From: Paraniabella ginsengisoli
GTDB lineage: Bacteria; Bacteroidota; Bacteroidia; Chitinophagales; Chitinophagaceae
Length of the DNA: 64,000 bases
Assembly: GCF_022513635.1 (NCBI RefSeq)
Contig: NZ_JAKWBL010000004.1
Coordinates: forward strand, 1,116,001-1,180,000
Reading direction: 5' to 3'
In this document: one piece after another, positions 28,425-38,098 of the stretch
How the letters are laid out: each line of letters opens with the position of its first letter
Position numbering within the stretch: the first letter of the stretch is position 1
Translations under genes and position numbers: made by a program
The notes under the pieces: model-generated
What the model saw: the letters and a program-made list of their open reading frames with translations, nothing else
Told to the model about the DNA's origin: nothing
Database searches by the model: none

Positions 28425-30200
28425 ATGAACCAGGAAGATTTCTCTAAAATAGCGCCCACGATACCATTGCAACCAGGTATTTATAAATACTTTGATGCAA
28501 CGGATAAGATCATTTATGTAGGGAAGGCCAAAAGTTTAAGGAAGCGCGTAAGCTCTTATTTCAATAAAACATTTACTAATTATAAAACCCATGAGCTGGT
28601 TCAACGGATCGACAGAATTGAGTTTGCAATTGTAAATAGTGAACAGGATGCTTTCTTTTTGGAGAACTCGCTTATAAAGCAATTTCAGCCTCGTTATAAT
28701 ATTAATTTAAAAGATGATAAAAGCTATCCTTACATTGTAATCAAAAATGAAAACTTTCCACGTGTTTATTTAACACGACAGCCGGTTAATGATGGTTCTG
28801 AATACCTGGGCCCGTACACTTCAGTGTTTCGGGTAAGAGAGTTGCTGGAATTTATCAGAAGGGCGATTCCGTTGCGTACTTGTGGACTCAATCTTACAAA
28901 GAATAATATTGAAAAAGGTAAGTTTAAAGTGTGCCTTGAATATCACTTAGGTAATTGTAAAGGACCTTGCGAAAATTACCAATCTAAAGAAGATTATGAT
29001 GACAATATTCGTCAGGTAAGGGATTTGCTAAAAGGGAATTTGTCGCCGGTAATCCGTCATTTTAAAGAAGAAATGAAAACCTTTGCAGCCGCTCTTCAAT
29101 TTGAAAAAGCTGAATATATTAGAAAGAAAATTGAATACCTGGAAGATTACTATCAATCCAGATCAGTTGTGACAGGTATGAAAGGAGGCGATAAGGACGT
29201 GTTCAGTATTATAAAAGAAAAAGACATTGCTTATGTAAATTATTTAATGGTTCGAAGTGGTACCATTGTACAAACGCAGACGAATAAAGTAGAGACGCAT
29301 TTAGACGAACCTGTGGAAGAAATATTGGTATATGCTATTCAGCATCTTCGTAGCACTTTTAACAGCGACGCAGTTGAAATAGTTGTTCCTTTTCCAATAG
29401 ACTATCCCGAAGAAAATACAGAAGTGATTGTTCCTAAAGGCGGCGATCGTAAAAAACTGATCGAGCTTTCTGAAAAAAATGCCGGGTATTTTATCGAAGA
29501 AATAAAGAACAAAGAAAGATTAAAGATTAACCGGAACGTAGATCAGGTAAAGATTTTAGAGCAATTACAAACTGATTTGCAATTGCAGGATTTGCCCGTA
29601 CATATTGAATGTTTTGATAACTCCAATTTCCAGGGAAGCTATCCGGTAAGTGCGATGGTTTGTTTCAAAAACGGGGTGCCAAGCAAAAAAGATTACAGGC
29701 ATTTTAACGTGAAAACGGTTGAAGGTATTAATGATTTTGCCTCGATGAAAGAAGCCGTGTACCGGCGTTACAAGCGATTGAAGGAAGAACAGGAAGATTT
29801 TCCGCAACTGGTTATTATTGATGGGGGAAAGGGACAATTAAGTGCTGCAATGGAAGCCATTGAAGAGTTGGAGTTACACGGAATGATCACATTAGTGGGA
29901 CTTGCAAAAAATATTGAAGAATTATTTTTTACCGGCGATCAGGAATCTTTAAAACTTCCATATAACGGCAGCAGTTTAAAATTTATACGTTTTATACGCG
30001 ACCAGGTGCATCGTTTTGGGATTACTTTTCACCGCCAAAAAAGAAGCAAGGGCACATTTAAGAATGAGTTGGAAGATATCAAAGGTATTGGCAAATCTAC
30101 TGCTGATCAGCTTTTGCAGCAATTTCGTTCCGTTAAAAATATCCGGGAAAAAACTTTGCAGGAGATATCGGCGTTGTTGGTAATGCTAAAGCAAAAGTAG
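28425..30200 (+). CDS. uvrC: Excinuclease ABC subunit C
   Basis: 591 residues, intact. Nucleotide-excision repair endonuclease cutting on both sides of the lesion. The N-terminal GIY-YIG domain has PGIYKYFDATDKIIYVGKAKSLRKRV (residues ~18-43). The Cys-rich LRTCGLNLTKNNIEKGKFKVCLEY segment is present. The UVR motif follows near residue 215 (FAAALQFEKAEYIRKKIEYL). The RNase H-like C domain has HIECFDNSNFQG, VIIDGGKGQLSAA and a terminal HhH (DIKGIGKSTADQLL). Monocistronic. Confidence 0.97.
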   Translation: MNQEDFSKIAPTIPLQPGIYKYFDATDKIIYVGKAKSLRKRVSSYFNKTFTNYKTHELVQRIDRIEFAIVNSEQDAFFLENSLIKQFQPRYNINLKDDKSYPYIVIKNENFPRVYLTRQPVNDGSEYLGPYTSVFRVRELLEFIRRAIPLRTCGLNLTKNNIEKGKFKVCLEYHLGNCKGPCENYQSKEDYDDNIRQVRDLLKGNLSPVIRHFKEEMKTFAAALQFEKAEYIRKKIEYLEDYYQSRSVVTGMKGGDKDVFSIIKEKDIAYVNYLMVRSGTIVQTQTNKVETHLDEPVEEILVYAIQHLRSTFNSDAVEIVVPFPIDYPEENTEVIVPKGGDRKKLIELSEKNAGYFIEEIKNKERLKINRNVDQVKILEQLQTDLQLQDLPVHIECFDNSNFQGSYPVSAMVCFKNGVPSKKDYRHFNVKTVEGINDFASMKEAVYRRYKRLKEEQEDFPQLVIIDGGKGQLSAAMEAIEELELHGMITLVGLAKNIEELFFTGDQESLKLPYNGSSLKFIRFIRDQVHRFGITFHRQKRSKGTFKNELEDIKGIGKSTADQLLQQFRSVKNIREKTLQEISALLVMLKQK

Positions 30201-30235
30201 TTTGGGATTATTTTAATAAGAATTGATGATTTACT

Positions 30236-30953
30236 TTAGTTTTCATATTTAAATATACCTTCAATCTCTTTCCAATATTTGGGTAAATCTTTTTTCCTTT
30301 CTCTGTGTAGAAACAATAGAAGTGAATAAAACCCCGGTCTTTTTTTGAAGAAATAACGCTTTTAAATATTTGTATTTCCCTTTATAATATTCGGTTTCTT
30401 TAAGATGGATTGGGAAACTAATTGCAGTATCGGCATTGAATTTAAACTTCGCATCATCTTGCGAATAGTAATTCACATACACCTTCCAATTAAAATTCGC
30501 ATTCTCTCCTTTTATTGACGCATCTTTATCTAATGCGAGTAAAATCTTTGCTCTAATTTGACCGCAATGCTGATTATTCAAATTGCCAATCTGCATTCCT
30601 GGAAATGTCCTCTTTAGGGAGATAGAGTCTACTACTGTATGAGTTTTGTACACCGGAATAAATGCCATAAATTCCTCGTCTGCTGAATGCAACTGATTAC
30701 CTGCACAACTTAATATTGAGTTTAATTTTGGATTGTTTTTGAAACATTCTACACCAGGCACTTCTTTAAAAAGATCGCTTTTTTTGTAGACAAGCCGCAT
30801 TGATGCAAGTATATTTTGATGGTATTTTGGCATCCATCTGCTTGTGTCAATGGGTAGCTCTCTCCCCAGGCTATCTACAAGAGTTATTTTAACATGCTGA
30901 GAATATACTAAGCTTGAGGAGATTAAGGCGAGTGTAAAAAGAAGAGTACGCAT
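30236..30953 (-). CDS. Secreted protein of unknown function (one frameshift near the 3' end)
   Basis: About 239 residues. The signal peptide MRTLLFTLALISSSLVYSQ precedes HVKITLVDSLGRELPIDTSR. No domain recognised. Two cysteines (GVECFKN and ILSCAGN) and a third in NNQHCGQI might form a disulfide. The frame stops early at 30261. One missing base in the T-run at 30290-30295 (plus strand) would extend it with DLPKYWKEIEGIFKYEN to 30236, a far more coherent end. It sits just downstream of the DUF255 gene on the same strand (18 bp) and may be co-transcribed. Confidence 0.6.
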
Positions 30954-30970
30954 AAATTTATTGGATAAAG

Positions 30971-33031
30971 CTACATTGTAGCGAATAGATCTACTATGTT
31001 ATATACCGGCTTTTTACATGAGTAATTCTCACATAAAAAAATCGATAAAGACTCATCCGAAAATTTATTTTTCAACAATGGAAATTGGTCATTCCCTTCT
31101 TTTGCAGCCATAATAACAGAATGTGATGAGGGTTGTTGCAGTAATTCTTTAAAAGCAGTTTCGTAGTCGCCAATCAACACAATTTCTTTTGTTCCGGTTA
31201 TTTGCTGATAAAAGCAGGATAACCATACGCCAAATGAAGTGGGGTATTTTACCGCAACCGTACTCAAGCCATTTATCATGTTATATGAACGTTCTTTCCA
31301 TTCGGTATTGTCAAATAAAAGCCCAAGCTCCATCAGGTTTTGGGCCATTACAGAATTGCCACTTGGCGTAGCGCCATCATATACTTCTTTTTTACGAACA
31401 ATAACATCTTGCTGTTCTTGTGGCGTGTAGTAAAAATAACCGTCTGGCTCTGAGAAATCAGTTATACCTTTTCACAGAATGCGTTTGCTTTAGCTAAGTA
31501 ATCTGTGTTTGCTGTAATGCGATGCAGTTGTAGCAAGGCTTGTATCAGGTAAGCATAATCATCTAAAAAAGCAGGGAATTTTGCGACGCCATTTTTCCAA
31601 ACATGTTTAAGATTAACTGTGTTATCGGAAAACGCCTTCATCATAAATTGCATGTTGGAAATGGCTCGCTGTTTATAGGCTTCATTACCGGTTGCTGCAT
31701 AAGCCTTGCTATAAGCCGTGTTCATTAAAGCATTCCATCCCAAAATAATTTTATCATCCAAAGCTGGTCGTATGCGTTGTTCACGAATTGCCAATAATTT
31801 TTTATTGCATTTATCAAGCAATTGCTGAAGATCTGCCACTTTGTATTGCCTGTTTGCTGCGAAAACGGGCAACGGCTCTAAAATGCGGAGGATATTTGTA
31901 TGTTCCCAATTTCCATTTTGAGATATGTTGTAATAATCACAATATACTTCAGCATCGCTACCCAAAAATAGCTTCTATTTCTTCTTTTTGCCACACATAA
32001 TATTTGCCTTCAACACCTTCGCTGTCTGCATCCAGAGCGGCATAGAAACCGCCTGATTTGTCGAGCAATTCTCTTTCAATAAATTCAAGCGTGTGATCGA
32101 TTGTTGTTTTATATTTTTCATTTTGTGTTATTTGATAAGCCTCGCTTAATGTTGAAACAAGCAAGGCATTATCATACAACATTTTTTCAAAGTGAGGTGC
32201 CAGCCATTCAGCATCGGTTGAATATCGTGCAAATCCGCCGCCTAATTGATCATAAATGCCGCCTTCGATCATTTTATCGAGACTTAGCAAAGCCTGCTTT
32301 AAGGCAGCCTCCCCCAACCCTCCGGAGGAAGGGGAGTTTTGACTCGAATTGATTGGAGACGTTGAGAGATGATAATATTTTAAAAGAAATTGTATAGAAA
32401 ATGTTTGTGGAAATTTAGGTGCAGCGCCAAAGCCTCCCCATTGTGTGTCGGCTTGTTTTAAAAGATTGTCGCACGCTATATCAATTTGTTGTAACGAAAA
32501 ATCCAACGGCGTTGAACTGATTCCAAAATTGTTTGATTGCGTCAAATGTTCTGTCAGTCCGTTTGCCTGCTCTTCAATCTCATTTCTTTTGTTTTTAAAT
32601 GCGTCAGCTACAGCAGCAAGCACATCTTTCCAGGATGCGCGATTCATTACCGCTTTTGGAGGAAAATAGGTGCCGCCATAAAAAGGTTTTTTATGGGGTG
32701 TAAGAAATACATTCAATGGCCAGCCGCCACTACCGGCCATAGCCTGCACCGCATCCATATAAATATGATCCAAGTCAGGCCGCTCTTCGCGATCAATTTT
32801 TATATTGATAAAATGTTCATTCATGATGGCTGCTGTGGCTTCGTCTTCAAAGCTTTCGTGCTCCATTACATGGCACCAATGGCAGGCCGCATAGCCGATA
32901 CTCACCAATATCGGCTTGTCTTCATCAATTGCTTTTTGCAATGCTTCTTCGCCCCAGGGAAACCAGTTTACCGGGTTGTGTGCATGTTGTAAAAGATAGG
33001 GACTTGATTCGTGTATAAGTGCGTTGGGCAT
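30971..33031 (-). CDS. DUF255/YyaL thioredoxin-domain protein (two frameshifts)
   Basis: About 686 residues. The N-terminal thioredoxin-like domain has the [17 protein letters not shown] opening and the active-site [16 protein letters not shown] (CxxC at ~48-51). [20 protein letters not shown] follows. The rest is an (alpha/alpha)6 barrel like N-acylglucosamine epimerase ([20 protein letters not shown]). There is one extra base at 31964-31968 (true reading [15 protein letters not shown]) and one missing near 31465 ([16 protein letters not shown]). Residues ~216-226 ([11 protein letters not shown]) are encoded by a GC-rich hairpin repeat inserted in frame. Physiological role of the family unknown. 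Confidence 0.9.
32308..32336. repeat. GC-rich hairpin repeat copy 3, inside a coding region
   Basis: CCTCCCCCAACCCTCCGGAG then GAAGGGGAG. CTCC/GGAG at the centre and CCCC/GGGG arms are self-complementary. It is in frame within the DUF255 gene and encodes a Ser/Gly/Asn-rich insert; relatives at 4015 and 20416 are intergenic. Confidence 0.65.
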
Positions 33032-33120
33032 ATCTGACCTTTAATTTGTTTGATGTATGTAGCTACAAAGATCGGACGAAGTTTTCTGCAATCAGTTTTA
33101 AACTTTATGTGTAACGATAG

Positions 33121-33203
33121 CGACGAATATGTAGGATGCCACATGTACTAAAGATGAAGCTGTGCGACGCAAGACTGATGCCATCTATTCTTCAGCCGGG
33201 TTA
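33121..33203 (+). repeat. Intergenic GAGCGWNGCAA repeat, copy C
   Basis: ATATGTAGGATG, 23 bp with CCACATGTACTAAAGATGAA, GTGCGACGCAAGACTGATG, then CCATCTATTCTTCAGCCGGG. It lies upstream of the DUF255 gene. Confidence 0.7.
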
Positions 33204-33243
33204 ATAAAATCTGGATTCTATAAATTCATTATTCATCATTTTA

Positions 33244-34058
33244 TCATTCATTTCTTCCCCATCCCCATTTTAAAAATACGGGCATGGCTTTGCCCCAGGT
33301 TTGTACATCGTGGCGGCCTTCATCCAATTCAAGATAAGTAATGTCTGTAGGTTTGTAACCCTTGTCAAATAGTTCTTTAATATGATCCAGCGTATCATCG
33401 ATTGAATCGATAATGCCGTTATTGTTTCTGTCGCCGCTTTCGTCAAGTTTACCACATTCGAAAAAGAATTTTAAATCAGGTGAGAAATTTCCTTTTCTTA
33501 TTTGCTGTTGCATAATACGATGTTTATTGTCATCATATTTTTTATCAGATTGGTCCAGACTTCGCCACCACAAAGAGCCTGAAAAAACACCAACTTTTGA
33601 AAAGATGTCTGGATGGTTCCACACTATATCCAAAGCACTTAAACCGCCTAAAGAAAAACCCGCAAACGCTGTTTCCTTAAATGTCGGAACGTTATATGTT
33701 TTTTTACAAAAGGGATAAGTTCGTTCAAAATGAATTTAGTAAATGCACCTGCTTTCGCACCCCGGCCCAGATAATCTTTTTTCTTTGCAACGCCATACTC
33801 CTGCATTCTATCCTTACCGGCAGTGATAGCAACGGCCAACACAGGCTCTATCGCTTTGTTTGTGTATAATTCGTTTAGTATTTTATCAAATCCCATTGCC
33901 GCCATGTCCTGTCCGTCATTGATGAGCAATAAACTCATGCTTGCGGTATCAGCAACATTTTTAGGAAGATAAAGCCGTAATTCGACATCCCTTTTTAATT
34001 GCTTTGATGGTAAGGTAATTGCATCTAGTACTAATTGTAGTTCCCCTGTGGTTTCCAT
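33244..34058 (-). CDS. Esterase-D/putative esterase family alpha/beta hydrolase (one frameshift)
   Basis: About 271 residues. An N-terminal beta sheet (QLKRDVELRLYLPKNV) leads to LLLINDGQDMAAMGF and AGKDRMQEYG. The T-run at 33699-33705 lacks one base; repair gives TYNVPTFKETAFAGFSLGGL, where FSLGG holds the nucleophile. The catalytic Asp and His are likely in FECGKLDESGDRNNNG and DEGRHDVQTWGKAMPVF. No signal peptide. It is divergent from the ATP-grasp ligase across 242 bp. Esterases of this type recur near such ligases, but substrate and partnership are inference. Confidence 0.85.
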
Positions 34059-34300
34059 TCAACCAAAAATAATGAAATGTGCTTTTAATATTATTTAATT
34101 ATTAATTCAGGATATATTAAAATTGGACAGAAACAATTTTTGTTTATATCGTTTAAAAAATATATTTGGATAGAAAGTATTATTAAATACGCACTTGAAA
34201 AACATCGATCAAACTGCACTAAAGTATTGCTTAATAAATAGTAAACATGAAGCCTACATCATGGCTCCATTTGATCTATTAAAAACATAAAAACAAACTG

Positions 34301-35243
34301 ATGAAAAAATCGGTATTCTACATGGAAAGGAAAGGTCGTTCCCGCAAGCTTTCGTTGAAAGAGTAAATAGTAAAAATATTGATGGCATAATGGCCGAGCC
34401 TGTGCATATAGATAAGGCTATTCAGGGCGTACACAGTGGTTATGCGGTTATCATTGATCGTATTTCGCAAGACGTCCCTTTTTACAGAACATGGTTGAAG
34501 AATGCAGCCGTTACTGGCACCGCAGTGATTAATAATCCGTTTTGGTGGAGCGCCGATGATAAATATTTTAATAATTGTCTGATGACGCAGATAGGAGTGC
34601 CGGTACCAAAGACAGCTATTTTGCCATCTAATGAAAAGCCAGATGATACAAGCGCTGATTCATTTAGCAATCTTGCTTACCCGTTGGATTGGGATGGGAT
34701 TTTTAACGAAGTAGGCTTTCCTGCTTACATGAAGCCATTTGCCGGGGAGGTTGGAAAAATGTCTATAAATTGAATAGCATGGAAGAATTTTATGAAAAAC
34801 ATAATGAAACCGGACAGTTGGTTATGTTGCTTCAGGAAGAAATTGTGTTTGAAGAATATTATCGATGCTATTGCATTGGTGGTAAGCATGTTCGAATTAT
34901 GCCTTACGAGCCTCGTAATCCGCACCACCTGCGATACAAAGCAGACTTTTCGCCAGGCGAAGAAAAGCTTAAGGAAATGACAGAAATCGTTTTAAAGATC
35001 AACAAATACCTGGGATATGATTTTAATACGGTTGAACTGGCGTTAAGGGATGGTGTGCCTTATGCGATTGATTTTTGCAATCCCGCTCCAGATGCGGATA
35101 TTGCCAGCGTTGGTGAAGAGAATTTTGAATGGGTTGTAGAAACATCTGCCAACTTTGCTATTGAGAAGGCACTTGCCAATAATGGCGGTGATAACCTTAC
35201 CTGGGGCGAGTATGTGAAACAGAGTGCAGGAAAAATTAACTAA
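34301..35243 (+). CDS. ATP-grasp family ligase (two frameshifts)
   Basis: About 314 residues. The true start is ATG 34301 with one A missing from the run at 34304-34309; repaired N-terminus MKKIGILHGKERSFPQAF. One G is missing at 34744-34747 (true reading MKPFAGGGWKNVYKLN, which contains the ATP-binding Lys and Gly loop). YDFNTVELALRDGVPYAIDF then CNPAPDAD carries the metal-binding Glu/Asp/Asn of ATP-grasp enzymes. Followed by a YbdK-type carboxylate-amine ligase. Such pairs are thought to build small peptides or amidated metabolites; the product is unknown. Confidence 0.85.
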
Positions 35244-35284
35244 TTAAGTGATGTGATAATGTGATAATGGGTGGCACATCATCC

Positions 35285-35400
35285 TACTGTTAAGTATAAT
35301 ATGATTGTCAGGCTGAGCTTGCCGAAGCCCACTCCGACGACCCTTCGGCAGGCTCAGGGTGACAACGGATACGGCAGTTTTTGCTTAACATAACACTACT
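35285..35400. repeat. Snapback (nested palindrome) element, copy 2
   Basis: GTCAGGCTGAGCTTGCCGAA / CTTCGGCAGGCTCAGGGTGA inner arms, ending CTTAACATAACACTACT exactly like copy 1 (14431-14570). It is flanked by inverted GTGATAATGTGATAATG (35251-35270) and CATTATCACATTAG (35431-35444) patches. It fills the gap between the ATP-grasp and YbdK genes. Confidence 0.75.
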
Positions 35401-35462
35401 ATTTTATGTCAACTTGGTCTCATTATCACATTAGCTCATTATCATATCATCATATTTAAAGC

Positions 35463-36571
35463 ATGATCTTAAATTATAAAACATTCACGCTTGGCGTAGA
35501 AGAAGAATACATGGTACTAGATCCGGAAACTTATGAGTTGAAAAGTCACGAGCAACAAATTGTTCAGGAAGGGCAAAAGACCATTAAAGACAAAGTAAAA
35601 GCTGAAATGCACCAGGCTGTTGTGGAAGTGGGAACGGATATTTGTCAGGATATCGACGAAGCCTATAAAGATGTTGCTTTCCTCCGAAAAACCATTAGTG
35701 ATATTGCTGGTGGTCTTAATCTGACATTGGGAGCATCGGGCACGCACCCGTTCAGTCATTGGGAAAAGCAATTGATAACAGACCATCAACGATACAACGA
35801 TATCATTGCTGAATTACAAGAGGCTGCACGCAGCAATTTGATCTTTGGTTTGCATGTACATGTTGGTATGGAAAGCCGCGAACTGGCTAATCATATCGCT
35901 AATTCAACAAGATATTTTTACCACACATTTTTGCTTTAAGTACCAATTCTCCATTTTGGGAAGGACGTATTACGGGATATAAATCTTATCGTACCAAAGT
36001 ATTTGATAAGTTTCCGCGTACCGGCATTCCTGATGCGTTTGAAAGTATTGAAGCTTATGACAATTATGTGAAAATGCTTATCAAAACTAATTGCATTGAT
36101 AACGCAAAGAAAATATGGTGGGATCTTAGGGTACATCCATTTTTTAATACAGTAGAATTCAGGATCTGTGATATACCGATGACCGCTGATGAAACTATTG
36201 CCATTGCAGCATTGTTTCAAGCTATTTGTGCCCGGATATATATGTTAAGAAGTAAGAATATGAACTATATTCAATATTCCCGGCCGCTCATTAACGAAAA
36301 CAAATGGCGCGCCAGCCGCTACGGCTTAGATGGTTATATGATTGATTTTGGTAAAGAAGAAGAAGTGAACACACGTGCGCTAATTTATGAACTGTTGAAT
36401 TTTATTGACCCGGTGGTTCCACATTTGGGTAGCCAACATAGAATTGATTATGTGCACAAGATCATGGAAAACGGTACAGGTGCAGACAGGCAGTTAGCGA
36501 TTTACGAAGAAACTAAAGATCTTAAAAAAGTTGCCCAATATATAAGTGATAATTTTTTAGAAGGGATTTGA
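35463..36571 (+). CDS. YbdK-type carboxylate-amine ligase (GCS2 family; one frameshift)
   Basis: About 369 residues of the glutamate-cysteine ligase type 2 superfamily. FTLGVEEEYMVLDPETYEL is the signature opening. LGASGTHPFSHW, IFGLHVHVGMESRELANHIA and later WWDLRVHPFFNTVEFRICDI contain the Glu/His/Arg active-site set. One T is missing in the run at 35928-35932 (true reading FYHTFFALSTNSPFWEGR). E. coli YbdK has weak gamma-glutamylcysteine ligase activity; in this pairing with an ATP-grasp enzyme the native substrate is unknown. Confidence 0.92.
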
Positions 36572-36702
36572 TGAACAGGTTTCAAGATTTATGTTCCATG
36601 TTCAAATGTGTGCCGTTTATCGAAAATTGATTGTTGAACATTATATTATTCATTTTTCAAACCTAAAATCAGAAACCTGCAACCTGTAACTTGCAACCTG
36701 AA

Positions 36703-37326
36703 TTAACTCCCAACTATCATCACTTCATATACAGGGCTAAAAAGGTAGGTTTTATTGGTTGATACTTCAAGACAACTGTATCTTTTCGTTCTTCGTTTTC
36801 CTTTCTGAAAAACCCGGCCATCTTTTAATCTGAAAAATGCGCCTTCGGGTAAATCTTCAACCAGACTGTGACCTTCTTTTTTAGGGTCGTACTTATATAA
36901 AATGCGCTGCAGGCTTTCTTCAGAACATGTAGAAGCGCCGGGGTTATGAAGGGTTCTCAGCAATTCATACTCAATATCAGTAGGGAATATTTTCTTTTCA
37001 ATAAACTGGGCAAGCACTTGTCCGTAAATGGTCTTCCATTCTTTGCCATGCGCCTGTATTTTATTTCCATATTTTTCAAACGTAATAAGATGCGCCAGTT
37101 CATGTAATAATGTAATTAGAAAAGCATATTTGTTGAGGTTACCGTTTACGCTAATGCGATGGTGCTTTGTGTCTACGCTGTGGCGATAATCACCTAAAAC
37201 TGAATTTCTGCTTTTGGCAATAGTAAGGTGTACCTTATAAAAATTAAGAAAGGCAATAACCGGTTCGTAAGTGTTTTCAGGTAAGTATTGCGCCAGTTGT
37301 GGTAATGGCACTTCCTTCTTAGGCAT
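36703..37326 (-). CDS. SprT-like zinc metalloprotease
   Basis: 207 residues. The zinc motif HELAHLITFEKYG (HExxH) is near residue 95, with the third ligand in KIQAHGKEWKTIYG. N-terminal LPENTYEPVIAFLNFYKVHL and TIAKSRNSVLGDYRH are typical of SprT-like proteins. The C-terminus (GRVFQKGKRRTKRYSCLEVS) has only one Cys, so the usual four-Cys zinc ribbon is reduced. The eukaryotic relative Spartan cleaves DNA-crosslinked proteins; bacterial function unproved. It overlaps the next upstream gene by 8 bp. Confidence 0.88.
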   Translation of the reverse strand: MPKKEVPLPQLAQYLPENTYEPVIAFLNFYKVHLTIAKSRNSVLGDYRHSVDTKHHRISVNGNLNKYAFLITLLHELAHLITFEKYGNKIQAHGKEWKTIYGQVLAQFIEKKIFPTDIEYELLRTLHNPGASTCSEESLQRILYKYDPKKEGHSLVEDLPEGAFFRLKDGRVFQKGKRRTKRYSCLEVSTNKTYLFSPVYEVMIVGS

Positions 37327-37729
37327 TCTTATTATTCCTTAAAGCTTTTTGTAATGAGGTAACTTCTATTATTGTATATAACATATATATTCCCAAACTG
37401 CCAAATAGAGCAGCTTTATTTACATTTCCATCACTTAAGTAAATATATATAAAGGCCGCGATGGCACACACAAACAGCCTTATGATAAAACCGGTGTAAA
37501 ATACACGCACAAATACATGCGGGTTAGGATTGCCAATTGCCTTTAATCCGTTTCGAACGGTAAAAATTCCCACCAGAAATAAAATGATATTAGCAATGAG
37601 TAATACAGTTGTGTCAACAGCAGACTTGGCAAGTGTTTGCCTGAAAACTATAAAGAAGGCGCTCAACAGCACAAAAACAAGTATCATCAATTTCAGGGGG
37701 CTAAAACCTTTTTTATTCGCGTCCATCAT
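37319..37729 (-). CDS. Four-helix membrane protein, AtpI-like
   Basis: 136 residues with four hydrophobic helices (MILVFVLLSAFFIVF, TVLLIANIILFLVGIF, FYTGFIIRLFVCAIAAFIYI, ALFGSLGIYMLYTIIEV). Position right after an AtpZ-like gene and topology match the AtpI-like protein that precedes atpB in Bacteroidota ATP synthase loci. Here no atpB follows; the next gene is the SprT-like protease. It overlaps both neighbours (8 and 17 bp), so the three form one operon. Confidence 0.65.
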   Translation of the reverse strand: MMDANKKGFSPLKLMILVFVLLSAFFIVFRQTLAKSAVDTTVLLIANIILFLVGIFTVRNGLKAIGNPNPHVFVRVFYTGFIIRLFVCAIAAFIYIYLSDGNVNKAALFGSLGIYMLYTIIEVTSLQKALRNNKNA

Positions 37730-37934
37730 TCTTATTCCTTTTCCCGGTTTCTTTAATTAATTTGTAAAATGTTGCAGCTAATACCAGCAAAGGTAAGGCT
37801 ACTGTTAATAACGGAGATATGTCAAATTTTTCGTCCAGCTTGATACCGGCGAAGACTCCAAGTCCGATTAAAACTAACAATTGTGCTGTAACGCCCAGGT
37901 AACGTAGCCAGGGTGTGTAATTTTTTGAATCCAA
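37713..37934 (-). CDS. AtpZ/AtpI family small membrane protein
   Basis: 73 residues, two membrane helices: PWLRYLGVTAQLLVLIGLGV then FAGIKLDEKF, and ISPLLTVALPLLVLAATFYK. The G(x)3G-containing first helix and the xKLDEKF/ISPLLT linker are the AtpZ family pattern, which in ATP synthase operons helps c-ring assembly or acts in Mg/Ca transport. First gene of the three-gene operon ending in the SprT-like protease. Confidence 0.8.
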   Translation of the reverse strand: MDSKNYTPWLRYLGVTAQLLVLIGLGVFAGIKLDEKFDISPLLTVALPLLVLAATFYKLIKETGKRNKNDGRE

Positions 37935-38098
37935 GCGTATTGTTTAATATAAAACTAATAAATTATTACCTTGTATATATGGTCTTAATGGAGTTTTTGA
38001 ATTTTAAGAAATATTATTTACTTTAAAATGTAGATTTACCGCAATTTTGCTTCGTTGGCTAAAAGTGAAAAGCTGATGAACTTCTAAATAAATATTGA

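Noticed and set aside
34390-34773. Separate short gene starting at ATG 34390
   Set aside because: It is the middle part of the ATP-grasp gene, which starts at 34301 once one A is restored.
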